A DNA stretch of 50,233 nucleotides from Bacteroidales bacterium (GTDB taxonomy: Bacteria > Bacteroidota > Bacteroidia > Bacteroidales > Bacteroidaceae). The stretch lies in contig JAAYUD010000095.1 in the NCBI GenBank assembly GCA_012517855.1, positions 1 to 50,233 on the forward strand. The letters are read 5' to 3'. Positions 27,285-36,351 of the stretch are shown here, piece by piece. The stretch's first letter is position 1; the number at the start of each line of letters is the position of its first letter. The notes below the pieces were generated by a model. It did not search any database. It had not been told where the DNA came from and saw only the letters and a program-made list of their open reading frames with translations. The translations under genes were made by a program, and so were the position numbers.

Positions 27285-30200
27285 ATGAGGAAATTTCTAT
27301 TCACTTTAGTCGTAATGTGTTGCTTCGCATTACTATGCTTTGCGCAGAATTCACCGCTTTGGTTGCGTCACTGTGCCATCTCGCCCGACGGAGCTGAAAT
27401 AGCTTTTTGTTATAAGGGTGATATTTATATTATTCCTTCTACGGGCGGAAAGGCTCGGCAACTTACATCCAACCCTGCTTACGATACAGCTCCGGTATGG
27501 AGTCCGGATGGTAAAACCATTGCTTTTGCTTCCGATCGATATGGTAGTTTGGATGTTTTCGTTGTCAATAGCAATGGTGGTGAGCCTAAACGCCTGACTA
27601 CATTTACTCGAGCCGAGATACCGTTGGCTTTTAAAAACAGTACGGAGTTGTTGTTTACCGCCAATGAAAAGCCTTCGACAGAAAGTATGCAATTTCCTTC
27701 AGGACAGTTTTCTCAAGTGTATTCTATTGACATTAGTGGTGGTCGCCCTCAAATGGTTGTATCTATGCCTATGGAAGATTTATCTATCAGTAAAGATGGT
27801 CAGACATGGTTGTTTCAAGATAAAAAAGGATACGAAGATACTTTTCGCAAGCACCATACATCGTCTATTACCCGTGATATTTGGTCTTATATCCCTGCAA
27901 CGGGAAAATATCAAAAGTTAACATCGTTTAAGGGTGAAGACCGCACGCCGGTGTGGTGTCCCGATCAACAATCGTTCTATTATTTGAGCGAACAAAATGG
28001 TTCGTTTAATGTTTATAAGAGAGGATTGAGTGATGAAAATGCTACTCAGCTTACTCACTTCAATACTAACCCTGTGCGCTATCTGAGTGCGGGTTCAAAT
28101 GGTTTGATGTGCTTTAGTTATGATGGAGAACTTTATACGATGCGTGAAGGTGGACAACCCGAAAAACTAAATGTACAGATTGTTGCCGATAATGACGAAA
28201 AGGATGTAATCAAGCAAATAAAGGCATCTGGTGCCACCGATATGGCCGTTTCTCCAACCGGTAAGGAAGTCGCTTTTATTCTGAGGGGTGATGTTTATGT
28301 GGCATCGGTAGACTACAAAACGACCAAACAGATAACAGATACTCCAAACCAAGAACGTAATATTGATTTTTCACCTGATGGGCGTAGCCTTGTCTATTCT
28401 TCTGAACGTGCCGGATTGTGGCAGGTTTATCAAACCAGTATCGTCAACAAAGAGGAAAAACAATTTTGTTATGCCACGCAGTTGAAAGAAGAAAATCTGA
28501 CTAATTCGGATAAAACATCTTTTCAGCCGTTGTATAGTCCCGACGGTAAGGAAGTCGCTTTCTTAGAAAACCGCACGACTATTCGTGTGGTAAATTTGAA
28601 GAGCAAGGCAGTGCGTACGGTGATGGATGGTAAATTTGAATATTCTTATTCCGACGGAGATCAGTCGTACGTGTGGAGCCCCGACAGTCGTTGGATTCTG
28701 ACAGATTATATTGGCATCGGAGGATGGAACAATAAAGATATTGCTTTAGTGAAAGCCGATGGTAGTGGTGAAATACACGATTTGACCGAAAGTGGTTATT
28801 CTGATGTAAATCCTAAATGGGTGTTGGGCGGTAAAGCCATGATTTGGCAGAGTGATCGTGCGGGTTATCGCAGTCATGGAAGTTGGGGATCTGAAAGCGA
28901 TGAATACATTATGTTTTTTGATGTTGATGCTTATGATCGTTTTATGATGAATAAAGAAGACTTGGCATTACTCGAAGAGCAGGAAAAAGCCGATAAAGAG
29001 AAGAAAGACAAAGAGGCATCGGCCAAAAAGGGTGACAAGAAAAAGAAAGATGATAAAGACAAGAAGGAGGATAAGGAAGCTGTGAAACCTCTTGTCTTTG
29101 ATTTAGAAAATAGCAAAGATCGTATTGTAAGACTTACAAGCAATTCTTCTTTTCTTGGTGATGCAGTGTTGACACCCAAAGGCGATAAACTCTATTATAT
29201 CACTTCTTTTGAAGATGATGGTGATCTTTGGATGCATGATCTGAAAGAAGATGAAACTAAAGTCGTTCAAAAAGGAGTAGGCTACGGGCAGTTGCTGACA
29301 GACAAAGATGGAAAGAATATCTTTATGATGGGCAAAGGCAGTATGAAGAAAATAGATATTGACGGTAATAAAGTAAAGAACATCCAATTTGAGGCCTTCT
29401 TCAATTATCGTCCTATCCAAGAGCGTACATATATATTCAATCATATTTGGAAACAGGTGAAAGAAAAGTTCTATGATCCTACTATTCGTGGAATTGATTG
29501 GGATGGATACCATAAATCTTATGCCCGTTTCTTGCCCTACATTAACAATAACTATGATTTTCAGGATATGTTGAGCGAGTTCTTAGGCGAACTTAACGGC
29601 TCGCACACCGGTGCCCGTTATTATAGTCCGGGAGCTACATTGAACGATGCTTCGCTTGGCATGTTCTATGATGATACTTATACGGGAGATGGATTGATGG
29701 TCAAGGAAATTATTTCGAAGAGTCCGTTGACACTGAAAAAGAATGATGCGAAGGCCGGATGCATCCTTGAGAAAATAGATGGTATGCCTATTCTGAAAGG
29801 GATGGACTATTATCCGCTACTCGAAGGGAAAACCGGAAGGAAGGTCTTGCTTTCGTTCTATAATCCTCAGGGTGGAAAACGTTTTGATGTCACTATAAAG
29901 GCTATCAGTCTGGGAGCGGAAAATGAATTGCTTTATCATCGTTGGGTAGAACGCAATCGCAAAATGGTTGATGAACTTTCGGGCGGCAAATTGGGATATA
30001 TTCATATCAAAGCAATGGATAGTCCTAGTTTCAGGACGTTGTATAGCGAGTTGCTCGGCAAGTATCGTAATAAAGAAGCTATCATAATAGATACTCGTCA
30101 CAATGGAGGCGGTTGGTTGCATGATGATGTATGCACTTTGTTGAGTGGCAAGGAATATGTTCGCTATACTCCTCGCGGGCAGTATGTCGGTAGCGATCCT

Positions 30201-30542
30201 TATAATAAGTGGACTAAACCCTCTTGTATGCTGATATGCGAAGATAATTACAGCAACGCCCATGGTACGCCTTGGCTCTATAAAGAATTGAAGGTAGGAA
30301 AACTGATTGGCGCACCTGTTCCCGGAACAATGACAGCGGTATGGTGGGAATCGCAAATTGATCCTACTATGGTGTTTGGTATTCCTGAAGTCGGTTCATT
30401 GGATAATCGAGGACACTATTTGGAGAATCAAGAACTAGAACCCGATATCTTGGTGTACGACGATCCGGCAGACTTTCAAAAGGGCAAAGATGCTCAAATT
30501 GAGGCAGCCGTAAAAGAAATGCTTCGAGAAATATCAAAATAG
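27285..30542 (+). CDS. Tricorn-type S41 peptidase
   Basis: The 1085-residue protein has a signal peptide (MRKFLFTLVVMCCFALLCFAQ), PD40/WD40-like blades from ~25 to 560 (SPDGKTIAFASDR, SPDGRSLVYSSER, SPDGKEVAFLENR, SPDSRWILTDY), a Lys/Glu-rich linker at about 563-601 (KEKKDKEASAKKGDKKKKDD), more propeller, then an S41 N-terminal bundle (~700-790), a PDZ-like region and a C-terminal S41 domain. Catalytic candidates are His774 (GSHTG) and Ser990 (EDNYSNAHGTPW), with ELEPD near the end. In archaeal tricorn, peptides enter the propeller and are cleaved by the S41 site; bacterial homologues are large exported peptidases. The long charged linker is unusual for the fold. A periplasmic or surface oligopeptide protease is likely. 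Confidence 0.9.
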   Translation: MRKFLFTLVVMCCFALLCFAQNSPLWLRHCAISPDGAEIAFCYKGDIYIIPSTGGKARQLTSNPAYDTAPVWSPDGKTIAFASDRYGSLDVFVVNSNGGEPKRLTTFTRAEIPLAFKNSTELLFTANEKPSTESMQFPSGQFSQVYSIDISGGRPQMVVSMPMEDLSISKDGQTWLFQDKKGYEDTFRKHHTSSITRDIWSYIPATGKYQKLTSFKGEDRTPVWCPDQQSFYYLSEQNGSFNVYKRGLSDENATQLTHFNTNPVRYLSAGSNGLMCFSYDGELYTMREGGQPEKLNVQIVADNDEKDVIKQIKASGATDMAVSPTGKEVAFILRGDVYVASVDYKTTKQITDTPNQERNIDFSPDGRSLVYSSERAGLWQVYQTSIVNKEEKQFCYATQLKEENLTNSDKTSFQPLYSPDGKEVAFLENRTTIRVVNLKSKAVRTVMDGKFEYSYSDGDQSYVWSPDSRWILTDYIGIGGWNNKDIALVKADGSGEIHDLTESGYSDVNPKWVLGGKAMIWQSDRAGYRSHGSWGSESDEYIMFFDVDAYDRFMMNKEDLALLEEQEKADKEKKDKEASAKKGDKKKKDDKDKKEDKEAVKPLVFDLENSKDRIVRLTSNSSFLGDAVLTPKGDKLYYITSFEDDGDLWMHDLKEDETKVVQKGVGYGQLLTDKDGKNIFMMGKGSMKKIDIDGNKVKNIQFEAFFNYRPIQERTYIFNHIWKQVKEKFYDPTIRGIDWDGYHKSYARFLPYINNNYDFQDMLSEFLGELNGSHTGARYYSPGATLNDASLGMFYDDTYTGDGLMVKEIISKSPLTLKKNDAKAGCILEKIDGMPILKGMDYYPLLEGKTGRKVLLSFYNPQGGKRFDVTIKAISLGAENELLYHRWVERNRKMVDELSGGKLGYIHIKAMDSPSFRTLYSELLGKYRNKEAIIIDTRHNGGGWLHDDVCTLLSGKEYVRYTPRGQYVGSDPYNKWTKPSCMLICEDNYSNAHGTPWLYKELKVGKLIGAPVPGTMTAVWWESQIDPTMVFGIPEVGSLDNRGHYLENQELEPDILVYDDPADFQKGKDAQIEAAVKEMLREISK

Positions 30543-30560
30543 AGCAAATCGAAAATTATT

Positions 30561-30603
30561 ATCCCTGTGCAGATGAACTGTCTTGCACAGGGATCTTTTA
30601 TTT
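30561..30603 (+). terminator. Terminator after the tricorn-type gene
   Basis: ATCCCTGTGCA (30561-30571) pairs with TGCACAGGGAT (30584-30594) around a 12-base loop, followed by CTTTTATTT. It is 19 bases past the stop codon. Confidence 0.85.
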
Positions 30604-30728
30604 ATAAAGCGATATTGTTGAATGTCTTTCCTCACTAACAAAATAATGGCTTTCGATTGTAGTACGTGAATGTGAAAGACGGAACTCTAAAAATTATAAT
30701 TTTGCAATATTCAATCGGGCAAAAATGC

Positions 30729-30736
30729 TATCTTTG
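30729..30736 (+). promoter_or_regulatory. -7 box for the acetyl esterase gene
   Basis: TATCTTTG matches the -7 consensus. The nearest upstream TTTG (30701-30704) is 24 bases away, longer than usual. The first usable ATG (30753) is 17 bases downstream, so the leader is short. Confidence 0.5.
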
Positions 30737-30752
30737 TGGCATTCTATTACAA

Positions 30753-32480
30753 ATGAAGAATGTTATGATAAAAAAAGTCGTATTATTTATATCCAAAATA
30801 GTTTTGTGCGGTTTGTTTTCCTTCTTGTTTATAGAGAACCTATCCGCACAGAATTTATTACCTCTTGATTGGAATATAGCATTTAAAAGTGATGCATGTT
30901 TGTCTACTCGTGGAGCTAAAGCCCATTCGTCAGTATGTACTTTGCTTTCTTGGGAACGGCAAGGGTATTTTGAAGGAGATGGCGATTGCATTCTTTCTGC
31001 GACATTTAATATAAAGGAACTCCAGAAATCATATCTTTTGCTAATGCGCATGCAATGCGAAGTTAGAGATGTTAGGATTAACGGTCATTCTGTTGCCCAA
31101 AATATTAAAAACACTTTTTGGAGTAATCGAGATGCATATTCTACTATTCGTGTACCTAAAAGTATATTGAGAAAGGGGGAGAATCAAATAGTAATAGATT
31201 GTTCTTCTTTGGGCTATACCGGAGGAGTCAGCCATACGATGCTCGTGTTGAAGTCGCTGAATAATAAAATAACGGAAAATGTCCGTCTTTCTTTACCTAC
31301 AGCCGATCACGTTTGTTTGGGTAATAATAGGGTGGTAACGATACATTATCAAACAACTCGCCAAGCAACAATAAGATTCCGAGTAGAAAATGATTTTCAT
31401 CAATCTTATTTGGATAGCATCATCACAGTTTCGCCTCGTGATTCTATAATGAATATTGATTTGAACGAACTCTGTAGTACTCCCGGATTTTATCAAGTGA
31501 CAGCTGTAATGCATGGCGCCGGTTATTCGGGCAATGCTCAATGGATGGCTGTGAAACCCGAAGAAGCGGCTTGCGACAATCGTACCGCTATCGGTTTCGA
31601 AGATTATTGGGCGAAAGCAAAAGCTGAGTTAGCTGCAATAAAACCCGAATTTAAGTTACATAGGATAGATTCACTCTGCCAGAAAAGTAAGCGTGATGTT
31701 TATATTGTAGAGATGCAATCGTTGGGCAATCTGACTGTTAGAGGGTATTACTTTGTCCCTCGTACTGCGGGCAAACATCGTGCGGTGCTTCAGGTTCCCG
31801 GTTACGGCTATGGATTTGAAAACATCGATGGCTTTTTGAATGATGATACAGATAGGGTAGAACTAGCTCTTTGTGTACGTGGACACGGTATCAGTGCAGA
31901 TGTCTTTCATCCCGGTTTTGGTGTTCCGGGAGTATGGGGATATAAGTTGTGCAATAGCGATAGCGTTGCCTATCGTGGTATTTATATGGATTGTGTTCGA
32001 GCCATAGACTTTCTTTGTAGCCGTCCCGAAGTGGATGCGCATCGCATTGGAGTGAAAGGTGGTAGCCAAGGTGGAGGACTTACATTGGCTACGGCAGCAT
32101 TGTGTTCTGATAGAATTGCCGCTTGTGCCTATTTTGATCCATTCCCGTGCGATATGCGTCATCAAATACAAGTCCGCACCATTTGTCAAAGCGAATTGAA
32201 ACGCAATTTGGCATATTATGGTAATCCATGTTCTTATCTTGAAGTGCTTTGCGTACAAGATTTGATAGATACCCGTTCATTTGCATCAAAAATAAAATGT
32301 TCGGTACTTTATACTCCTGCATTATTTGATGACGATTGTCCGGTAGAGGGTGGATTTGCGGCATACAATTTGATAACTTCTCCTAAAGAATATAGAGCGT
32401 TTCCAAACGAAGGACACGTAGAAGGTTTTACACATGAAGCTATGATAATGAGTTGGCTTGATAAGAAATTATCAGAATAA
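30753..32480 (+). CDS. Acetylxylan esterase / cephalosporin-C deacetylase-type alpha/beta hydrolase (CE7-like)
   Basis: The start at 30753 (MKNVMIKKVVLF) follows the promoter; 30765 (MIKKVV) is an alternative, and the frame continues upstream to 30666. After a signal peptide (residues ~1-30, ending NLSAQ) comes a ~250-residue N-terminal region resembling a beta-sandwich. The catalytic domain (~250-575) is an AXE1-type alpha/beta hydrolase: VRGYYFVPRTAGKHRAVLQVPGYG, GVKGGSQGGGL with nucleophile Ser438, a candidate Asp in LFDDDCPVEGG and a candidate His in NEGHVEGF. CE7 enzymes remove acetyl groups from small sugar or xylooligosaccharide esters. No glycan locus is attached, so the substrate remains open. 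The long N-terminal module is an addition to the minimal family. Confidence 0.85.
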   Translation: MKNVMIKKVVLFISKIVLCGLFSFLFIENLSAQNLLPLDWNIAFKSDACLSTRGAKAHSSVCTLLSWERQGYFEGDGDCILSATFNIKELQKSYLLLMRMQCEVRDVRINGHSVAQNIKNTFWSNRDAYSTIRVPKSILRKGENQIVIDCSSLGYTGGVSHTMLVLKSLNNKITENVRLSLPTADHVCLGNNRVVTIHYQTTRQATIRFRVENDFHQSYLDSIITVSPRDSIMNIDLNELCSTPGFYQVTAVMHGAGYSGNAQWMAVKPEEAACDNRTAIGFEDYWAKAKAELAAIKPEFKLHRIDSLCQKSKRDVYIVEMQSLGNLTVRGYYFVPRTAGKHRAVLQVPGYGYGFENIDGFLNDDTDRVELALCVRGHGISADVFHPGFGVPGVWGYKLCNSDSVAYRGIYMDCVRAIDFLCSRPEVDAHRIGVKGGSQGGGLTLATAALCSDRIAACAYFDPFPCDMRHQIQVRTICQSELKRNLAYYGNPCSYLEVLCVQDLIDTRSFASKIKCSVLYTPALFDDDCPVEGGFAAYNLITSPKEYRAFPNEGHVEGFTHEAMIMSWLDKKLSE

Positions 32481-32869
32481 GAAGCCCGTTTATATGATGC
32501 TTCCATCATCTTTTATGAATTTATGATGCTCTTTATGATCTGAATAAGAGGGCTCTTTTGTATTTTGCCATCGATATGAAGTCGTTTATCAAAAGCATTT
32601 TATCTGTTTTGATGTCTGTTATAGCTTTGCACTGGCACAATATAAATATCATGTGTGGACTCTTTTATCATTTAGTAGTAATTGGAGTATTTGTCGGTTC
32701 GGTAATCCCGAACATTCTGGGAAGAAGTTTTGCGAGTTGTCCTTCAAGATCGTTTGCAGGTCGATTGAACGCTATATCGTAAATGATAATAAAGATATTA
32801 GAGTTAGTAGAGATCGTAAAATATGAGTGAAAATAAATGAATTTATTTTCTATTCTCTTCTACTTGCAT
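32481..32869. other. Intergenic interval without a supported gene
   Basis: About 390 bases separate the esterase from the RNase Z promoter. A 74-codon frame (32558-32782) with two hydrophobic stretches is the longest, but has no recognisable family, lipobox or promoter. No strong hairpin with a T tract was seen. Confidence 0.4.
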
Positions 32870-32877
32870 TATCTTTG
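32870..32877 (+). promoter_or_regulatory. -7 box at the RNase Z start
   Basis: TATCTTTG lies only 8 bases upstream of the rnz ATG (32885), so transcription should start within a few bases of the start codon. The -33 region has TTTT rather than TTTG. A leaderless or nearly leaderless mRNA is implied. Confidence 0.6.
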
Positions 32878-32884
32878 CTGAGTA

Positions 32885-33799
32885 ATGGAAAAATTTCAAG
32901 TTCATATATTGGGTTGTGGTTCGGCGCTGCCCACGACGCGTCACTTTTCTTCTTCACAAGTCATTAATTTGCGCGAGAAGCTTTTTATGATAGATTGTGG
33001 TGAAGGAGCGCAACTACAACTACGAAAGTCGAAGTTGAAATTTTCTCGTTTGAATCACATTTTCATTTCTCATCTTCATGGCGATCATGTATTTGGATTG
33101 ATAGGATTGATTTCTACTTTCGGACTGTTGGGACGTACTGCCGAGCTTCATATATTTTCTCCTGCAGGTTTGGAGAAACTTTTTTCTCCTCTGATGGATT
33201 TCTTTTGTTATAAACTTCCGTTTAAAGTGATCTTTCATGAATTTTCTTCTGCCGAATCTGTTATTATATTCGAAGACCGTACCGTTGAGGTTCATACTAT
33301 TCCTCTTTCGCACAGGCTCCCTTGTTGCGGTTTCCTTTTCAAAGAGAAGAAATTGCCAAATCATCTGAAACGGGATATGGCCGATTTTTATCGTGTTTCG
33401 ATGAGTCACTATAATTTAATAAAGAATGGTGCTGATTTTACAACAGATGAAGGCGAAGTAATACCTAATGAACGATTGACTATTCCTTCTTACGATCCAC
33501 GTTCGTATGCTTATTGTTCGGATACTCGCTATGTTCCTAAAATTATTCCGTTGATTGACGGGGTGAATTTGTTGTTTCATGAAGCGACATTTGATGATAA
33601 TGATATTGCTCGGGCAAAAGAGACATATCATTCAACGGCTACTCAGGCTGCGATGATTGCCCGTGATGCTCATGTCGGCCGACTCATTATCGGCCATTTC
33701 TCAGCGCGTTATGAGGATGAAACCCCGTTGCTTAATGAGGCTCAGCAAACTTTCCAGGATACGTTGTTGGCTTATGAAAATATGTGTATCGACGTTTAA
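32885..33799 (+). CDS. rnz: Ribonuclease Z (tRNA 3' endonuclease)
   Basis: The 304-residue protein has the metallo-beta-lactamase fold of RNase Z: GCGSALPTTRHFSSSQVINL at the N-terminus, DCGEGAQLQLRKSKLKFSRLNHIFISHLHGDHVFGL with the zinc motif H63-x-H65-x-D67-H68, the exosite region around residues 160-190, CSDTRY, HEATF and IGHFSARY with further metal ligands. It removes the 3' trailer of tRNA precursors. The length is typical of the short (bacterial) form. It is followed 11 bases later by an L,D-transpeptidase gene, and the two may be co-transcribed. The promoter gives almost no 5' leader. Confidence 0.95.
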   Translation: MEKFQVHILGCGSALPTTRHFSSSQVINLREKLFMIDCGEGAQLQLRKSKLKFSRLNHIFISHLHGDHVFGLIGLISTFGLLGRTAELHIFSPAGLEKLFSPLMDFFCYKLPFKVIFHEFSSAESVIIFEDRTVEVHTIPLSHRLPCCGFLFKEKKLPNHLKRDMADFYRVSMSHYNLIKNGADFTTDEGEVIPNERLTIPSYDPRSYAYCSDTRYVPKIIPLIDGVNLLFHEATFDDNDIARAKETYHSTATQAAMIARDAHVGRLIIGHFSARYEDETPLLNEAQQTFQDTLLAYENMCIDV

Positions 33800-33810
33800 A
33801 ATAATATTGA

Positions 33811-35337
33811 ATGAGAAAAGGCATTATACCATCTATACTACTTTTTGTATCCTTTATGATAATGGCTTTATCTTTTATTTCATGTAAGGGACTGTGGAAA
33901 CATTCGGATATAGATTCTGCTTTTGTTCGTCAAGTTATTACCGATGTCGTATCTGTACGCTATTCTAGTCCGTCTCGTGATTCGGCTATGATAAAATATT
34001 ATAGCGGAGGTGGAGAATTAATTTGGATCTCTGCTGGTGGTGCGAAACGGCAGGCAACTTTTATTCACTTTCTTCGTGATTTAAAACGGCATGGAATTCG
34101 TCCGGAATTGCTGGGCTTAAACAATATATTGGATGCAGAACGAAATTGGCGGCGGTGTGAACCCAATGAAAGTGATCATCGGAATTTATGTGCTGCTCGA
34201 TTGGAATATTTGTTAACTCGAACTTATCTTTGTTATGTTAATGGTTTGCAATATGGTTTTGTGAATCCGGCTCCTATCTATAATAATTTGTATGAAGATT
34301 TGAGTGCATATCCGGATACGGTGGCACCACCTGCCAATCGAAGAAAGAAAATGTTTCATCTATTTAATATTCCATTGAAGCACCCCACAATTAAATTTGA
34401 TTTGGAGATGCTCGAAGGAATAAAGTCACATCCGATTCAAACTCTATCGGATATTCAACCTCGTACTTTATATTACAAAAAGCTTCAAACCGAACTTATT
34501 TTATCACATGACAGACGCAAGTCTGAATGTCTTTGTGCCAATCTGGAGCGAGCTCGTTGGAAATTCCGTCAATTGATGGGGAAGCGTTATGTCTATGTCA
34601 ACACTGCGGCTTTTATGCTCAAGGCTGTTGATCTTGTAAAGGATACTCTTTTTGAGATGAAAATTTGCTGTGGCTCATTTCAGCATAAATCGCCGATGCT
34701 GACTTCGGCGCTTACTTATTTTGAATTGAACCCAACGTGGAAGATTCCACCTAAAATAATTCGCAAAGAGATGATTCCTGCTTTTGTTCGTGATTCTAGT
34801 TATTTTTGTCGCAATAATATTAGGGTTTTCGATAAAGAAGGACATCAATTAAATTCCAGGCGCATCAATTGGTCTAAATTTCTGAAGGGAGGTATCCCTT
34901 TTCGATTGATACAAGACAGTGGTGAAGCAAGCGATTTAGGTCGAATAATTTTTAGGTTTCCAAATCCTTTTTCTGTATATTTGCACGATACTTCTTCTCG
35001 AGGTACATTTGGACGTGAAGAAAGAGGTGTGAGTCATGGATGTATTCGCTTGCAACGTCCGCTCGACTTGGCCTATTTTGTTCTTGGTTATCCGAAAGAA
35101 GAGAAAATGGATCGTATTCGTCTTTCTACTGGCCAGGAACCTCAGACGGAAGAAGGGAAAAAAATAAAGGAGAATGGGTTGAATATGGGGCGCCGTTTTT
35201 ATGGCTTTAATGCCATCCCCTTGTTTATTGACTATCGTACGGTGTATTTGGCTGCCAATCATTCATTGGTGTATTGTAACGATCATTATGGATTTGACAA
35301 ACCGCTTGATAAAGCTATTAATCACTTGAAATACTGA
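33811..35337 (+). CDS. L,D-transpeptidase lipoprotein (YcbB/LdtD-like)
   Basis: This 508-residue protein has an N-terminal lipobox (LSFISC, Cys25). The domain order is a scaffold region (about 60-235), a peptidoglycan-binding-like helical part and a C-terminal YkuD catalytic domain (residues ~285-470). The active-site motif is GVSHGCIRL, with catalytic Cys at about 411. The sequence RYVYVNTAAFMLKAVD is the typical start of the YkuD domain. These enzymes form 3-3 peptidoglycan cross-links or attach proteins to the wall. The gene is sandwiched between rnz and an ECF sigma gene, with gaps of 11 and 5 bases, which suggests that envelope repair is part of a stress-response operon. Confidence 0.9.
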   Translation: MRKGIIPSILLFVSFMIMALSFISCKGLWKHSDIDSAFVRQVITDVVSVRYSSPSRDSAMIKYYSGGGELIWISAGGAKRQATFIHFLRDLKRHGIRPELLGLNNILDAERNWRRCEPNESDHRNLCAARLEYLLTRTYLCYVNGLQYGFVNPAPIYNNLYEDLSAYPDTVAPPANRRKKMFHLFNIPLKHPTIKFDLEMLEGIKSHPIQTLSDIQPRTLYYKKLQTELILSHDRRKSECLCANLERARWKFRQLMGKRYVYVNTAAFMLKAVDLVKDTLFEMKICCGSFQHKSPMLTSALTYFELNPTWKIPPKIIRKEMIPAFVRDSSYFCRNNIRVFDKEGHQLNSRRINWSKFLKGGIPFRLIQDSGEASDLGRIIFRFPNPFSVYLHDTSSRGTFGREERGVSHGCIRLQRPLDLAYFVLGYPKEEKMDRIRLSTGQEPQTEEGKKIKENGLNMGRRFYGFNAIPLFIDYRTVYLAANHSLVYCNDHYGFDKPLDKAINHLKY

Positions 35338-35342
35338 ATAGT

Positions 35343-35903
35343 ATGAGTAAAGTAGTGATGTATAATGAAGAGGAAATATTGAATTTGCTTAAGAATGAAG
35401 AAACTCAACGCAAAGCTTTTACAATGATTGTGGAGCGTTATAAAGAGCAACTTTATTGGCAAATTAGAAGAATTGTGTTATCGCATGATGATGCTAATGA
35501 TATATTGCAAGATACTTTTATTAAAGCTTGGACCAGTATCAACCTCTTCCGCGGTGACGCCAAGATGACTACGTGGCTTTATCGTATCGCTATGAATGAG
35601 TGTATCACTTTTCTTAATAAACAGAAAGCTCAAACAGAATTGAGTCTTGACAATCCAGATGCTGGTATGGTGGACAAACTGGATTGTGATATATATTTCA
35701 ACGGTGATAAGGCACAGCGTTTATTGCAAGAGGCATTGCTGACTTTGCCTGTCAAGCAAAGGATGGTATTTAATATGAAATACTATCAAGAAATGAAATA
35801 TGAAGAGATGTCTGATGTATTCGGTACAACGGTAGGAGCTCTTAAAGCATCTTATTTTCATGCCGTAAAAAAAATACAGAAATATATAGAATTGAACTAT
35901 TAA
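35343..35903 (+). CDS. ECF-family RNA polymerase sigma factor
   Basis: The 186-residue protein has sigma-70 region 2 (about residues 35-95: YWQIRRIVLSHDDANDILQDTFIKAW, then MTTWLYRIAMNECITFLNKQK) and region 4 (about 125-180: LLTLPVKQRMVFNMKYYQEMKYEEMSDVFGTTVGALKASYFHAVKKIQ). It is typical of the extracytoplasmic-function group in Bacteroidetes. It begins 5 bases after the L,D-transpeptidase gene and is followed by a small membrane protein that is probably its regulator. No target promoter can be read here. Confidence 0.93.
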   Translation: MSKVVMYNEEEILNLLKNEETQRKAFTMIVERYKEQLYWQIRRIVLSHDDANDILQDTFIKAWTSINLFRGDAKMTTWLYRIAMNECITFLNKQKAQTELSLDNPDAGMVDKLDCDIYFNGDKAQRLLQEALLTLPVKQRMVFNMKYYQEMKYEEMSDVFGTTVGALKASYFHAVKKIQKYIELNY

Positions 35904-35962
35904 ACCTTTTTAGAAAATATAAGTCTAAACAATATAAAGACGAGAAATTTGAAGTTATAGTC

Positions 35963-36343
35963 ATGAAAGAAGAAAACGAATTACTTAAACTGGTAGGTAA
36001 GGAAAATCCTTTTAAGGTTCCCGAAGACTACTTTGATGATTTCACTACACTATTGATGGACAAACTACCGGAGGCCCCTGAAGCTATAGAAAATATGCCT
36101 GTTACTAAGTGGGTGAAAATCAAACCCTATGTTTATATGGCTGCTATGTTTATAGGGGCTGTATTGATGGTTAAAGCTATTCATTTAGTTGAAGGAGATC
36201 AATCTGCGAAATCGCAGAAGTCTGGTGTTTCAACCGAATTGACCCAAGATAAATATATTGATGAGACTGTAGACGCATCGCGTCTTGATGGTTATCAATT
36301 ATATACTTTTTTGTCTGACGCGAATGAAGAATCTGCTAAATAA
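35963..36343 (+). CDS. Small single-pass membrane protein, probable anti-sigma factor
   Basis: The 126-residue product has a cytoplasmic N-terminal segment (MKEENELLKLVGKENPFKVPEDYFDDFTT), one transmembrane helix near residues 55-70 (YVYMAAMFIGAVLMVKAIH), and a short acidic periplasmic C-terminus. Its place right after an ECF sigma gene is the usual place of an anti-sigma factor, but no zinc-finger (HxxxCxxC) anti-sigma motif is present, so the assignment is from context only. The N-terminal PF.VPE.YF motif recurs in small Bacteroidetes proteins downstream of sigma factors. Confidence 0.65.
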   Translation: MKEENELLKLVGKENPFKVPEDYFDDFTTLLMDKLPEAPEAIENMPVTKWVKIKPYVYMAAMFIGAVLMVKAIHLVEGDQSAKSQKSGVSTELTQDKYIDETVDASRLDGYQLYTFLSDANEESAK

Positions 36344-36351
36344 ATGTAGTC

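Noticed and set aside
32558-32782. 74-codon frame with hydrophobic stretches downstream of the esterase
   Set aside because: No promoter, lipobox or known motif; the hydrophobic parts are expected by chance in AT-rich DNA.
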